DNA of 64,000 bases from Semisulcospira habei (GCA_036245525.1 BTPG01000005.1:176120578-176184577); one strand, 5' to 3'; shown: positions 1 to 10,447, counted from the first letter of the stretch. Numbers and translations: made by a program. The notes: generated from the sequence alone by a model not told the origin.

Positions 1-130
1 AAATGTCCTCATCGTACCGACTCGGACATTTTGATTCGGGTCTCGTAATCACATCTGCTTGTTATTCGCACTATATGAAGCAAAATGCTGCTCAATATTA
101 TAATATAATGTAATAATGAAAGGAAAAACC

Positions 131-257
131 GGACCCTTACCGGATCTATGCCTCTTGATGAAACCATTTGTGTGTGTGTCAATGTTCCTTCGACGGCTGG
201 GGTTGTTTGGCGTTGAATTAACACCTGTTTTAAAAAGACTGGCGATTAAAGGGTTAA
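131..257. mobile_element. Family A element, right half
   Basis: The 3' hairpin arm (GGATCTATGCCTCTTG, 142-157) is followed by the usual right flank (ATGTTCCTTCGACGGCTGGG region, 181-201) and by the end GGGTTAA at 251-257. The left half is missing or too diverged to read. Confidence 0.6.
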
Positions 258-285
258 GCATTGAACGATGGCTGCCCAGTCCTAC

Positions 286-352
286 CAGCAAGAGACACAG
301 ATGTTCATGAGTCCCTGCCGCTGCAAGAGATCATGTGAATCTGTGTCTGTTG
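286..352. repeat. Family A hairpin, decayed
   Basis: The left arm CAGCAAGAGACACAGAT faces a shortened right arm ending GAATCTGTGTCTGTTG. ACACAGAT on the left pairs with ATCTGTGT on the right, whereas most copies have CATAGAT/ATCTATG, so the pair has changed on both sides. Confidence 0.6.
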
Positions 353-368
353 TTGTTAAAAAAAAGTA

Positions 369-461
369 CCCAACGGAAAAAGAAACATTTAGAAAAGACA
401 GTTACAACACAACAAATTGTGTTGTAACTGTCTTTTCTAAGCGTGTTTCTTTCTACGTTGG
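369..461. repeat. Family K hairpin
   Basis: An inverted repeat of about 43-45 bp: the left arm runs from CCAACGG through TTAGAAAAGACAGTTACAAC, and the right arm mirrors it and ends CTACGTTGG. The loop is only a few bases. Other copies lie at 16687-16756 and 43294-43390. No TTAA ends are seen. Confidence 0.8.
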
Positions 462-880
462 TTACTTCTTTACATTTTACACGCTTCGCGGTCACCTTTT
501 TGGTCTGGATTTTGTTGTTAGAGTTCGGCCTCATTAACACTAATGGAGGAAAACTTTCTGGTTTAAGTGTTTTCAAGCAAGGACGGTTGAACGGCAAATT
601 GTCACTTTTTTTTTTTTTCCTCCCGGCGCGTGACGCTTTGGGCGGCACTCCGCTGAGGACGAAGAAGAAGACAATACCCCAGTGTTGAAGTTCGAACATA
701 CGAGCACTGTATGAACCAAGCCATTATTCCATGATGACGCAGAACTCTCAAAATAAATCTGTTTTTACATCGTGATTCTAATAACGGGATAAGGGGCGAC
801 ATGTCGCGTGTCCATCAACACCACACACGCACGCACACACACCCTGCTTATCTTTTGGTGACGCAGACTAAACAGAAATG
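462..880. other. Unassigned sequence
   Basis: No gene, hairpin family or tandem array was recognised. A T-run lies at 605-618 and a short CACACG-rich patch near 820-842. Confidence 0.5.
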
Positions 881-1073
881 AACTAACCCCTTCACTGCTG
901 AGAAAAGAGTGCACATGATCCAGCTGCAAGAGACATAGATCCTCATGAGCCCCCGCATCCGCGGGGGCTCATGAGGAGCTATGCCTCTTGTTGGGACCGA
1001 TATCTAATCCATATCCTTTGCACCGATTTAAGAAACAAAATATGCCTCATTTTAGTGGCAGGGAGGGGGTTAA
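881..1073. mobile_element. Family A element
   Basis: The left end CTAACCCCTTCACTGC has lost the first T of TTAA, and the right end is GGGGGTTAA (TTAA 1070-1073). The hairpin occupies 924-990, with arms meeting at GCATCCGC. Its right TTAA is also the left TTAA of the next element. Confidence 0.8.
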
Positions 1074-1138
1074 CCCTCACATGCATGCAGACACCGGTGC
1101 TATAAACAGTAACGGTGTCTGCATGCACAAGGGGTTAA
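1070..1138. mobile_element. Family E TTAA-bounded hairpin element
   Basis: A 69-bp element runs from TTAACCC to GGGGTTAA. Its arms TGCATGCAGACACCG and CGGTGTCTGCATGCA are perfect over 15 bp around a loop of about 17 nt. The interior is unrelated to other families although the ends are of the same type. This is the only copy seen. Confidence 0.75.
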
Positions 1139-1212
1139 TAACAAAACAACATAATACATGTACACCAAGAAGTCCAACTGGCACAGTGCACAGGTGGATC
1201 AGTTACCTCTAC

Positions 1213-1442
1213 AAGAGAGAGAGAGAGAGTGTGAGTGTGAGTGTGAGTGTGAGTGTGTGAGTGTGAGTGTGTGAGTGTGAGTGTGTGAGTGTGTGAGTGC
1301 GAGTGTGTGTGTGTGTGTGAGTGTGAGTGTGAGAGTGAGTGTGAGAGTGTGAGTGTGAGTGTGAGTGTGAGAGTGTGAGTGTGAGTGTGAGAGTGTGAGT
1401 GAGTGTGAGTGTGAGTGTGTGTGTGTGTGTGGGGGGGGGGGG
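1213..1442. repeat. GA/GT microsatellite ending in a G-run
   Basis: About 220 bp of GAGA, GTGA and GTGT units run into 12 consecutive G. Apparent proteins here (poly Thr-His, Leu-Ser) are artefacts of the repeat. Confidence 0.95.
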
Positions 1443-2050
1443 TGAGGGGTGGATGGGTGGGTGGGGTTCCAACTGTTCGCTTGGAACCTTCAAGCTGACA
1501 CATGAGGCCAGACCTTGGTTCCTAGTGGCCGCAAAATCAAAATGAGGCAAGTTGTGCGTGTGTGTGTAGGGGTGGGGGGTGGGGGTGGGGGGGGGGGTGG
1601 GGGGGTGCGGATATAGCATTTAAATTTTTTTGGGCCTGGCGGATGGGAGGTAGGGGGGAAAGAGGGAGAGGGGGGAGGGGGTGCGGAACCCCCGACACCC
1701 CTCATCCCCCCCAAGATACGCTCCTACAATGTTACGTGCTGTGTTGCGGACCGCTCATTTTCTTGGATGCGATTTTCATCACTAAGCCGCACAACAAATT
1801 ACGCATGCCAGGGGTTTGCCAGGTACATGGTGGTTGCTTTGAAGACAGCTATCATTAATTACACCAATAGCCTTAGCATCACATATGTATATAAGTCTTA
1901 TCCGAAGGCTTCATCTTTGCCAGGAACTCGTCTTGAATTGTATCGAGCCTCTGCAGGTAATTTCGGCTCTTGATGAGCCATTTTGTTTCATTGCGTTGCA
2001 CACGAAACGCGTCCGATTTTGAAGATAACAATAACTCACCAGCATGAGTC
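1443..2050. other. Unassigned sequence with a G-rich patch
   Basis: GGGTGGGG-type low complexity occupies about 1565-1690. The rest shows no recognisable gene or repeat. Confidence 0.5.
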
Positions 2051-2150
2051 ATATACCCACATGAGCCCTTGCAAACTGCAAGGGCTCATGTGGATCTATA
2101 TCTCATGGACCCCTACAAACTGCAGGGGCCCATGCGGATCTATGTCTCTT
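2051..2150. repeat. Family A hairpin with duplicated right arm
   Basis: The hairpin at 2051-2103 pairs CCCACATGAGCCCTTGC with GCAAGGGCTCATGTGG, a matched variant in both arms. A second right-arm copy (ACTGCAGGGGCCCATGCGG and onward) follows at 2112-2150. Confidence 0.7.
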
Positions 2151-2547
2151 GGAGCAGATGGAGCTTAACCTGGACTGGAATGTGGATAACAAGACTAGGG
2201 CGGACAGCTGATTTTGAATGATAGGTCGTGTGAGTGATATTCCAACTCCGAAAACTGATCCAGGTAACCCCGAATAATACCCTCCATTTTGAGACACAGC
2301 CGGGGCCGATCGCGGTCCGCAAGAGGCATCGATACTCGTTACCCCTCTACTCTTTCTGCGCGGGCTGATGTGAATCTATGACCCTCGTACTGAGATATAC
2401 GAGGCTGGATGATGATCGGGTCTGTAGGTGCGGCTTATTTACAATCTCGCTTGAGCAGTCGAAGACAACGTAACCGCATGCTTGTCTACACTCGCCGACA
2501 TGCATGTCATCTTTTAACCCCCTCTCTGTTACTAGTTTATGATTCAG

Positions 2548-2611
2548 AAAGAGGCATATATGCACATGAGTCCCCGTGACTGCGGGGGCTCATGAGGATC
2601 TATGCCTCTTG
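2548..2611. repeat. Family A hairpin
   Basis: AGAGGCATATATGCACATGA faces CTCATGAGGATCTATGCCTC across a GTGACTGC loop. The left arm carries several unpaired changes. Confidence 0.75.
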
Positions 2612-2690
2612 TTAATGTTTCTGAAATGATCGTTAACTCAACGCCGAGAACCTCATCCGTCCAAGGAACATGGATACACAATTGATTCAC

Positions 2691-3150
2691 CAAGCGGCAT
2701 AGATCCACATGAGCCCCCGCGACTGCGGGTTGATTGATTGATTGTACATTGCTTAACGTCCCGACAGCAACAGGCTTTCTCAGGACGTGCCTGCACTGCT
2801 TAAATACACAGAATCAGTATTGAATGTATGTCGCCAGCCGGTCCAATACGTAAAATAAACCTACGACATGGGGCCTAAATAAAGCTAAGACCATTTAGCA
2901 ACACACATCCAATATCAAGAGCTACAGGCAGCGCAGACAGTAGGGAGAGTTTAAAAAAGGCAAATACAGGTGAATGGACCAATGGTAGGCAGAAACACAT
3001 GCCCCATAATCGGAAAGGAAACCCACCCTATGGGGCTGACCAGGGTGACCCTGAGAACTAAAAAGTAGTTAACCCCACCCAAGTCCCCCAGGGCAGACCC
3101 GGGTGGGGGAGCGACTGCGGGGGCTATTGAGGATCCATGCATCTTGCTTT
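2691..3150. mobile_element. Family A hairpin split by a SINE
   Basis: The left arm lies at 2691-2729 and the right arm at 3111-3150. Between them is a ~381-bp SINE. The hairpin loop sequence GCGACTGCGGG occurs at both junctions (2719-2729 and 3111-3121) as an 11-bp target-site duplication, so the SINE landed in the loop. Confidence 0.85.
2730..3110 (-). mobile_element. SINE with (CAAT)n tail, antisense, copy 1
   Basis: This is nearly identical to 18051-18432. On the minus strand the 3' end reads GGACGTTAAGCAATGTACAA followed by CAATCAA repeats, the usual form of a retroposon tail. The 5' head is a G/C-rich pairing segment (around 3090-3110), not an obvious tRNA. Target duplications flank both copies. 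No protein is encoded. Confidence 0.8.
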
Positions 3151-3189
3151 TAGGTGGTGTCTGTCGTGTTCCAGCAATCAAAGGGTTAA

Positions 3190-3520
3190 CCGGTGTTTAG
3201 ATCGTTGAAACAACGAAAACAGAGCTTGTTAAATAAAAATAGTCTGTTTTGTCTATGGACGATTTACATTGACTCTGTTGTTTCTAAAATATTTGTTCAC
3301 AAATTTCATTTAAACATGGCGTATACTTTCAAGCAAATATAACTGCGACACGTCTCACGGGAAAAACAAACAAACAATTTTTAAAAAAAAAGTACACGTA
3401 CCCAATCTAATGACTTCATCGAGTCACAGTTAATTCTTGGGCCGATATGAGTAGAGCAAACAAGACATTTTTGGACCACACCAGCAACAGCTAACCCACG
3501 CAAGGGCCCACTAATCCGAT
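3190..3520. other. Unassigned sequence
   Basis: AT-rich with an A-run near 3381-3390. No gene or repeat family was recognised. Confidence 0.5.
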
Positions 3521-3828
3521 TAGTTCCGAGTTTAACGTCCACGGCACCGAAGTGATAATGGACGGCCCTGACGGGCGGGTTATGGGGGACAGGGAAATCT
3601 ATTGCCTATGGAGTACCACCTGAACACTGATCAACGCAGGCGCACTCCAACTGTGCCACTTTGATTTACCAGGACCTTTCAACGGACATGCTATTGAACA
3701 AGCCCCGTCTTTCCCCCTGGATTGTGAGTCCAGCTACCGGGGCCGGGACGGGATTTGAACCCACGACCAGGCGATTCCCTTCGCTCTCCTGCGCCTCCGA
3801 CGTTTAACCGCCTGAGCTATTTCGGACT
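3521..3828 (-). mobile_element. tRNA-derived SINE, antisense, copy 1
   Basis: Read on the minus strand, the head contains TAGCTCAGGCGG (RNA polymerase III box A, 3808-3819) and GGTTCAAATCC (box B, 3751-3761). The body continues to a tail near GTGGACGTTAAACTCGGAAC. It matches 9775-10092 closely, and 62005-62160 matches its 3' part. The acceptor stem does not pair as in a true tRNA, so this is a SINE head and not a tRNA gene. Confidence 0.85.
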
Positions 3829-3984
3829 CTCAATCCTCCCAGTAATCCCCTACCTTACCGATTAATATAATGGATACTGCCTCACACTGATGCATCTGTC
3901 GAGATCACCCTTATTAAGGCCTTCGTACACCCTGCACAGGCGAACATAGTGTTTCCCCGGGAGTCGCCTATGCACAGCGATCGT

Positions 3985-4049
3985 CACACTGGTCGTCTCC
4001 CTCGATTCGCTGCGCTGTGCGCAGCGAATCGAGGGAGACAACCAGTGTG
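3985..4049. repeat. Family J hairpin
   Basis: CACACTGGTCGTCTCCCTCG faces CGAGGGAGACAACCAGTGTG, and the inner arms TTCGCTGCGC/GCGCAGCGAA close on a two-base loop. Related copies lie at 9146-9209 and 40804-40874. Confidence 0.85.
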
Positions 4050-4425
4050 GGTGAGTTTCGTGACTTTAACCACTGTTGTATCAGCGTTACTCAAGCAAGG
4101 CGAGTTCATCTCATCTGGCGGTTCAATCTTTAGAAGCTGCACCGGCTGGGAATACGAATGTCTTATGCTTCTCTGGGGGCACCGATACAACAGCCAGGCT
4201 TGTATCCCCCCTAGCAGATCGGGTGGGAGCGTTTACATTCGCATCAAAAGATGAGCTGATCCTTGTTTCCCTTGTACGACTCGTTATCACTGGCAACACA
4301 GGCGGCGCTGTTTTGCCTTCATCTTGATGCTGGACTGAGTCTTGCCGTTCTGCGAGGGCGGTTTTTCCGTGGCGGAATCCTTTAATTTACACGTGACGTA
4401 GATGCAAAATGGACTGTGCCTATTC
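4050..4425. other. Unassigned sequence
   Basis: Two overlapping short open frames are present, but nothing recognisable as protein or repeat. Confidence 0.5.
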
Positions 4426-4493
4426 TTCAAGAGGCATAGATTCTTACGAGGCCCTGCATCCAGCAGGGCTCATAAGGATCTATTTCTCCTGAT
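4426..4493. repeat. Family A hairpin
   Basis: CAAGAGGCATAGATTCTTAC faces ATAAGGATCTATTTCTCCTG around a GCATCCAGC loop. CCCTGC pairs with GCAGGG. Confidence 0.75.
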
Positions 4494-4769
4494 GACAAAT
4501 ATGTTGCAGTGCCGTCTGGTGGGTCTGTTTGACACCCTTGGCCTCAATCCAGGACGCCCAGTTCGTATCAAACTGTCTTGTTTTGGAGGCCAACTTAGTT
4601 TTAGTGGCCGTGTGATGTGAAACATAATATTAACATTGTCGACGGGTTGCCATGGGACATGGAAAGACGGGTACAAGGTTTCTACAAATTTGCACTCGGA
4701 AGTTGTCCCTGTTATGTGATGAAGCCGTTGTTAGCCTAGCCTGGGTACCCACTATAGTAGCTGTATTGT

Positions 4770-4974
4770 TTAACTCATTCAGCCCCGACAGACTACAGCA
4801 AGACATGGATGGGTTCAAGGGTGGTGCCAGAATAGCTTGGCGCCCTTAGGCGCTAAGCTATTCTGGCACTAGCCTTTAACTATCATGCTCGATCCGTCTC
4901 TAAAATCGTAATACAGACCTTCAGAGGGCGACTTCAAAATTTGGGTCTTACGGTCCTGGAGTAGAATGTTGTAA
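4770..4974. mobile_element. Family B element
   Basis: Left end TTAACTCATTCAGCCCCGAC (TTAA 4770-4773). The hairpin at about 4812-4884 pairs GGGTGGTGCCAGAATAGCTT with AAGCTATTCTGGCACTAGCC. The right flank ends GGTCCTGGAGTAGAATG and the final TTAA has decayed to TGTAA. Confidence 0.8.
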
Positions 4975-5011
4975 CTGCTTCACTCTCTGATATATATGCG
5001 AACATTACCAA

Positions 5012-5079
5012 ACTGCAAGAGGAAAAGAACCTCATGAGCCTCCGCTTAAGCGGAGGCTCATGTTCTTTGCCTCTTGCTG
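5012..5079. repeat. Family A hairpin, AAAGAAC variant
   Basis: CAAGAGGAAAAGAACCTCAT faces ATGTTCTTTGCCTCTTG, and CCTCCGC pairs with GCGGAGG. AAAGAAC/GTTCTTT replaces the common ATAGATC/GATCTAT on both arms. Confidence 0.8.
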
Positions 5080-6480
5080 ACCAATTCATATCCGTTGTAA
5101 CGCACGCAGACTTCCCACCGGTCCCACGCACACTCACAAACGCAACGGGCGCATACATAAACACTAACTCAGTCGAACGCATTCGTGCAGTATAAACGCA
5201 AAACATCATTTTTCTGTGGCCTAGCGTATAATATTAACGAAAAGAAAAAAGGTTTCACAAAATACACAACTATCAACACTAGCACGTCACACTCACTTCC
5301 ACGCAATATCCTAAAAGCCAGGCTAGGTAAGATGTCCTCACTATCCAACCTGTTCAACGGGTGTTATCGTTCTGCATAGTTCGAACGTTCCTCCACGTCT
5401 AGGCGTGTAGTTTAAGCGACACGTTCTTGAAGCTGTCCCACGCTCCCCGAGCTGTGGATGTCCTCTCAACACGCTCCTCTAGCGCAGCCTCTGTTGACTT
5501 TGATGGCTCGGCACCACGTCTCTCGCTCCCCCAGCTGTGGATGTCCTCTCGACACGTTCCTCCAGCGGCAGCCTCCGTTGACTTTGACGTCTCGGCATCA
5601 AGTCCCTCGCTCCTCACAAGAACTCTGAACAATAAAGTTCTAATGTCATAACACTTGCTTAACACACACACTTTGGGTGATATGAGGTAAATTTCGTAAC
5701 CTGGCTGATACAGATAAATCTACACGTTCATTCACACACTCGTGCTTTATTTAACAGAATAGATTCGCAAAACATCATAACTCACCGAAAAAGACTATAA
5801 CACGACACACGCGCAATACACAGGTTCGTACATAGGAAAATATTATACTTAACACACCCACGTACTACCTTGGTAAACAACCTAGGCATACACACATCAC
5901 ATTCCTTAGTTATCCATCCCGGTAAATAACTATATAGAAAAATCCCTGGTTATCTCCACAAGTTTTAAACCGACATAACTGAACCAAATCAACGTTACGC
6001 AACCCAACAAAATCTTACTAACGCAAACTACATTTAACTCACTAGCTGTCGATAATACATATAAAAACGTACCTGAAATCTCGGTTTCAGAGTCTTGTAA
6101 TACGGCTAGTGTATCCAACATACGTCCGTTATATGACAGAATAACACGTACTGACTACTCTTGAGGTCTGTTAGGCTGAGCTGCGCCATTAAAACTCCGT
6201 GCTAATTGTTAACCTCGAGAACGCACGAAACTCGATAATACACGGAATAGTTGACACCGGAAAAACCGCTGACACGACAGCACAATGCAGAAACCCAGTG
6301 TGAACTTTATGCGTGGGCATAGAGCTTCATCACATCGGTGGTTTCTTTTTTTTTTTTTCATTTCTTTTTTTTTTTCTTTTTTTTTTTTAAGGAGCCGTTT
6401 CATTTTGGGTTCAATTTATCACAATCATAAAAACAAGCGTAAACCCGACCAATATTGGCACGATATTAGAAAGGAGCTGT
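5080..6480. other. Unassigned AT-rich sequence
   Basis: No hairpin families occur in this unusually long stretch. It contains an 83-bp tandem duplication (listed separately) and T-runs at 6348-6390. Many short open frames are present but none resembles a known protein. Confidence 0.5.
5446..5612. repeat. Tandem duplication, ~83-bp unit
   Basis: AGCTGTGGATGTCCTCTC begins one unit at 5450 and the next at 5533, and GTTGACTTTGA recurs at the same spacing. The two units differ by scattered substitutions and small indels. Confidence 0.75.
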
Positions 6481-7276
6481 AGGAACATTTCCGATGGGTG
6501 TGATGGAGAGCATATGAACCCCTCCGAGCTCAGAGATCCCATTTTTGACGGAACGAAACTGAACTGAATTGAACGAACGATAAGATTTTATTCTGTCCGC
6601 TGACACAGTGACGGGAACGTGAGTAGTAAATAAAAGCGTGCAGGCATAATTGAAAACATCCATTTAGTTTTTTTGTCATTGAATTATATTTTTTCTCTTT
6701 CTTTGTTGTATAACGAGCTTCATTGTAACAATTGTCACAAAATTCATGGACACTTCCTTTTAAGCCGCGACGTGCTAAAGTTGTAACATGTTCAATTGTA
6801 AAAAAGCTTATGGAGACCTCAAACAGAATCTCTACGAGGTTTCCCGTACCCGTTTTGGGGAATACTCATCAGACATATCTACACGGGGAGTACTGAACAA
6901 GTACACTTCTAGAAGTGGCATACTCCCCGAGTAGGTCTATTTGGGGAGTACTAGATTTTCTGCAAACTGACGAAAATTTTGACAATTTTGTTTAAAGTTC
7001 TTGAGTCTTTCCAACGCTTTATACAACTCGTCACAAAAGTGGTTGGGGGGGGGGGGGGAGGGGGGGGGGGATCACTCCTCGACGAACTTGTCACAAATTG
7101 TCAACAAGGTTTGTGGCAGTTGTCACGTTGTTACAGAACTCACAACCCAACTTTCTGCCATTAGCGATATTTATTTCACGTTTAGACACGTATATCCGGA
7201 GGTACTATGCGTTCTGTCTGCGGCAGCTGTCATCAGAACAGATCATCACAATGTACAACTTGTGAGCTGCATCTCT
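6481..7276. other. Unassigned sequence with a small hairpin and a G-run
   Basis: A hairpin at about 6879-6934 has outer arms CGGGGAGTA/TACTCCCCG and an inner perfect palindrome CACTTCTAGAAGTG (6904-6917). A 24-base G-rich run lies at 7046-7070. No gene was recognised. Confidence 0.5.
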
Positions 7277-7491
7277 GAACCGTTTCACTGCCGGAAGAAA
7301 AGCGAACACCACCCAACTGCAAGAGGTAAAGAACCTCATGAGCCCCCGCAGATGCGGGGGTTCATGAGGTCCTTTGCCTCTTGCCGACCCTATTCACATC
7401 CGTGTTCCTTGGATTGATGGGATTATTCGGTGTTGAATTTTCCCTGCTTTTAAAGACGTAAATTTTGAGTCCAATAGCAGTGAAGGGTTTA
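7277..7491. mobile_element. Family A element, AAAGAAC variant
   Basis: The left end ACCGTTTCACTGCCGG has lost its TTAA, and the right end is AGCAGTGAAGGGTTTA. The hairpin at 7318-7384 pairs CAAGAGGTAAAGAACCTCAT with ATGAGGTCCTTTGCCTCTTG. Confidence 0.75.
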
Positions 7492-8025
7492 CCTCCCCCA
7501 CCCCCCTCCAACAACAACACCAAAACTCCCCAAAACAAAACTAAACAAAACGACAGCAATAGCAACAGCCACCACCAAATACCACCACTACCACCACCCA
7601 CAACAACAAGAAAACCCGTTCATTTTGTATCTGAAAGAGATACACATCTCGATTTTCCAAACACCTTTTGGCGTGAAACCCGATTTTTAATTCGTGAATT
7701 GTGACAGGTGACATTTTGCCACGGTATGTATTTGAGATTCTTTTATCCTGAAATTAATGTTCCCGGTGAGTGGCAAGTGCAATTTAGTTAAACAGAGGAC
7801 AAATTCAGAAGATGTTTGCATTCGATATTATCTTCGGAAATTCCAGCTTATGACAAAGAGATATTTCAGGCCGCCCCAAAGGCACATGCTGGCGTACAAA
7901 TCAGGATATTACAGATTCAATTTAGCTGTAAGGTCCAAAATCACAGACAAGAAAACATATTTTGAACAAAAAAACGCGGTGGAAAAAATACACTAAATTT
8001 CAAATCACTTCGCAGTTTGACCCCT
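7492..8025. other. Unassigned sequence
   Basis: A CCA/CAA-rich patch lies at 7493-7615. Beyond it no gene or repeat was recognised. Confidence 0.5.
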
Positions 8026-8141
8026 CTTAACAATTCTAGCCCAGGACCGAAATCCCCATATATTTTAAGCGCCCTCTGAAGGACTGTATTACAATTCTAG
8101 AGACAGATCGAGTCTTGCTGTGGCGTGTCGGGGCTGAATGA
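8026..8141. mobile_element. Family B element lacking its hairpin
   Basis: The left flank (TAACAATTCTAGCCCAGGAC through GACAGATCGAG) joins directly to the right flank (TCTTGCTGTGGCGTGTCGGG). Compared with the full copy at 25543-25756, the whole palindrome has been removed. Confidence 0.8.
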
Positions 8142-8483
8142 CAAAGCAAAGCCAGTTACCTTGCTACAACCCCCACACCACGACTCCAAAAAAGTTAGTT
8201 CGTTGTTTGATTGTTGTAGTAAAATCGCGCCGCTAATCTGCAGCAGGCACTGATAATCATTAGACTGTACAAGGTCGAAGGACTCATGACGATGTATGGT
8301 TCATGGTGGCAGTATTTTACATCTGTTCCTCAGGGGTCGGCGGTGTGCATGAAGGGGCGTGAAACGTATGATAAATTGTCTACAATATTATCCCAAACCG
8401 GCATTTCAGGTCGAGGCTGCTGGTAACTTGCGTCATAAGATAAGGAAAATGACGCAAGTCTCAGAACAGAAAACGGCCCACCA
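8142..8483. other. Unassigned sequence
   Basis: Nothing recognised apart from two nearby GACGCAAGT/CTTGCGTC motifs in inverted order (8427-8459). Confidence 0.45.
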
Positions 8484-8552
8484 TCTGCAAGAAACATAGA
8501 TCCTCATGAGCCGCCGCAAACTGCGGCGGTTCATGAGGATCTATGTCTTGCT
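8484..8552. repeat. Family A hairpin, CCGCCGC variant
   Basis: CATAGATCCTCATGAGCCGC faces TTCATGAGGATCTATG. CCGCCGC on the left pairs with GCGGCGG on the right, where most copies have CCCCCGC/GCGGGGG. Confidence 0.85.
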
Positions 8553-8955
8553 GGAATTGTCTTCCTCAATGAGAGTGGTCTATGGGAAACTCACTCAACG
8601 ACTGAGAATCTGGAAAACAGAAGGCGCATTGACAAGTTAGCTGAACGAGATTTGCATCTGTGAAAGGCAGATCTGTCTCAAAGTTTGCCCGTGCGTAAAT
8701 AAAACCTCAACAAACTGCTGCCCTGGCGTGAATGAAAATTCAAAAATACACCCACAGTCGCAGAATGGAAGTATACACAATGATCTCGCCCATCTTAGTC
8801 AGGGAGAGCTCAGTGAAAGGGAAAAACCGAAGTTGAGGCGGAAGTGACGTAACGTTTCAAGAGTCGTAAGTCGTCATATCACTGATATGATCATGGCGGC
8901 TTTGCTGTGACTGCTGGGTTTCAAACATCAGCAGAGTTTCGGCCGCAAAGCAGAG
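8553..8955. other. Unassigned sequence
   Basis: No gene or repeat family recognised. Confidence 0.45.
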
Positions 8956-9141
8956 TTAACCCCTTCACTGTCGAGAAACTGAACGCAATTCTACTGCAAA
9001 AGGCATGGATCTATCGCAGTTATGAGCCCCCTTTGCCGGTTCAGTCCATGAATCTTACTGACAATTGCATCCATGTTTCAATGGCGTCTCAGTAAGACAT
9101 ACCAGAAACACATGAATGGCCACTGGCAACGAAGGGGTTAA
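8956..9141. mobile_element. Family A element with degenerate hairpin
   Basis: The ends are intact: TTAACCCCTTCACTGTCGAG (TTAA 8956-8959) and GCAACGAAGGGGTTAA (TTAA 9138-9141). The interior keeps CTGCAAAAGGCATGGATCTA and GAGCCCCC but the right arm is largely lost. Confidence 0.75.
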
Positions 9142-9145
9142 GGCC

Positions 9146-9209
9146 ACACTGTTTGTCTCCGTAGATACGCCACCGCTGATCCGCGAATCGAGAGAGACAA
9201 CCAGTGTTA
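9146..9209. repeat. Family J hairpin, diverged
   Basis: CCACACTGTTTGTCTCC faces GAGAGAGACAACCAGTGTTA. It lies directly after the TTAA of the preceding family A element. Confidence 0.65.
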
Positions 9210-9325
9210 GTGAAGGCTTGTAGTTCTCAGCAGCTGGAGTAAGGTATCGAAAGATGATCTTCCAAGGTCTGAAGACTGACGCTCCTAATTAGTTCCCGTA
9301 TTCTCTAGCAGACAATGATGATCAG

Positions 9326-9446
9326 GGGTCAGTTGCATGAGTGAGCTTAAAATCCTGCGCACGCCAATAAGCAAGACGCTACGTTATAGCGGAGCACCTT
9401 GCTGAGTGGCAAGCGCAGGATTTAAGCACACTCGTGCGACTGGTCC
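9326..9446. repeat. Family G hairpin
   Basis: GTCAGTTGCATGAGTGAGCT and AAAATCCTGCGC on the left face GCGCAGGATTT and GCACACTCGTGCGACTG on the right. The centre is AAGCAAGACG/AGCACCTTGCT. Copies at 29394-29498 and 30110-30229 share the CAAGGTGTTCCGCTATAGCG centre. Confidence 0.75.
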
Positions 9447-9509
9447 TTGTTTCTCACGCACCGCCGTATTAGGCATATTATACTCATTCAGCAATAATAA
9501 TAATATCCT

Positions 9510-9580
9510 CTATGCGCAAGCCCACGACTGCCGATGTCGGCCGTCGTTGGCTTGCGCACTGAGGACATTTTGCTCACTGG
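9510..9580. repeat. Family H-related hairpin
   Basis: TGCGCAAGCCCACGAC faces GTCGTTGGCTTGCGCA around GCCGATGTCGGC. It is followed by ACATTTTGCTCACTGGG, the outer end typical of family H. Confidence 0.6.
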
Positions 9581-9774
9581 GCACGCCATAAAGTGCAAAT
9601 TGTGTGTGGTAATGCAAACGGGGCTTTTGAAATATTGATATTGTATTTTATTTCCTTTCCAGCGTCAACTGACCATCGTCCACAATTTGCCCGATGGCCT
9701 TTGCGCACTGGTTTGGACATGAATGTAAACGTTGGATCATCGGTTCTGTGAACGGTTACTGTGGGTTGGGGTTT

Positions 9775-10092
9775 GGGTTAGTTCGGGTTTAACGTCCACA
9801 GCACCGAGGTGATCATGGACGGCCCTGAGGGGCGGGTTATGGGGGACATGGAAATCTATTGCCTATGGAGTACGACCTGAACACTGATCAATGCAGGCGC
9901 ACTCCAACTGTGCCACTTTGATTTACCAGGACCTTTCAACGGACATGCTATTGAACAAATCTGTTTTTTTCTCGCTGGATTGTGAGTCCAGCTACCGTGC
10001 CCGGGGCCGAGACGGGATACGAACCCACGACCCGGCGATTCCCTTCGCTCTCCTGCTCCGACGTTTAACCGCCTGAGCTATTTCGGACTCGC
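9775..10092 (-). mobile_element. tRNA-derived SINE, antisense, copy 2
   Basis: A 13-bp target duplication TGGGTTGGGGTTT flanks it (9762-9774 and 10093-10105), so it is a complete insertion. On the minus strand box A is TAGCTCAGGCGG (10069-10080) and box B is GGTTCGTATCC (10015-10025). The body matches 3521-3828 throughout. A genuine tRNA is unlikely because the head runs into a SINE body. Confidence 0.9.
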
Positions 10093-10105
10093 TGGGTTGG
10101 GGTTT

Positions 10106-10445
10106 TCCACTCTCAGTTTTATGGTGGTGGGGAGGGGAGCAGGGAAGCTTGGCGGAAGAAAGGTGTGTGTGTGGGGAGGAGGGGGGTTGGGGGTGAGGGG
10201 AGGGGGGGGGGGTTAGTATGTTGATAAATGATCCCTTTGGAGAAGTGGAATATTGCCTTATATGCAGGCAGCCCTCAACACGTGGCTTTTTGTGCAAAAC
10301 ATTCTGGTATTTTGCATTTTCGGCGACCGCCAATCCTTATCTTCTTCCGGCACTGAGTTTATCTATATTTCTACAGGAAAGCCCTTTTGCTTTTCAAAAG
10401 CTATGATGAGTTTTGCAGACATATAACACTCCCACTCGCCCAGGC

Positions 10446-10447
<2 letters not shown>
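10106..10447. other. Unassigned sequence
   Basis: G-rich low complexity lies at about 10125-10213. The remainder is unremarkable. Confidence 0.45.

Noticed and set aside
1135..1619. Overlapping 122-136-codon frames rich in Thr-His and Leu-Ser
   Set aside because: Translated GA/GT simple repeat. The same applies to frames at 12296-13153, 17019-17391, 46449-46985, 57676-57966 and 59962-60271.
5316..5332. Possible splice donor (CTAGGTAAGATG)
   Set aside because: A good donor match alone is common by chance, and no exon-like coding sequence was found beside it.
8427..8459. GACTTGCGTC-type inverted motifs as a new hairpin family
   Set aside because: Only about 9 bp pair across a short spacer. 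This can arise by chance and no second copy was noticed.
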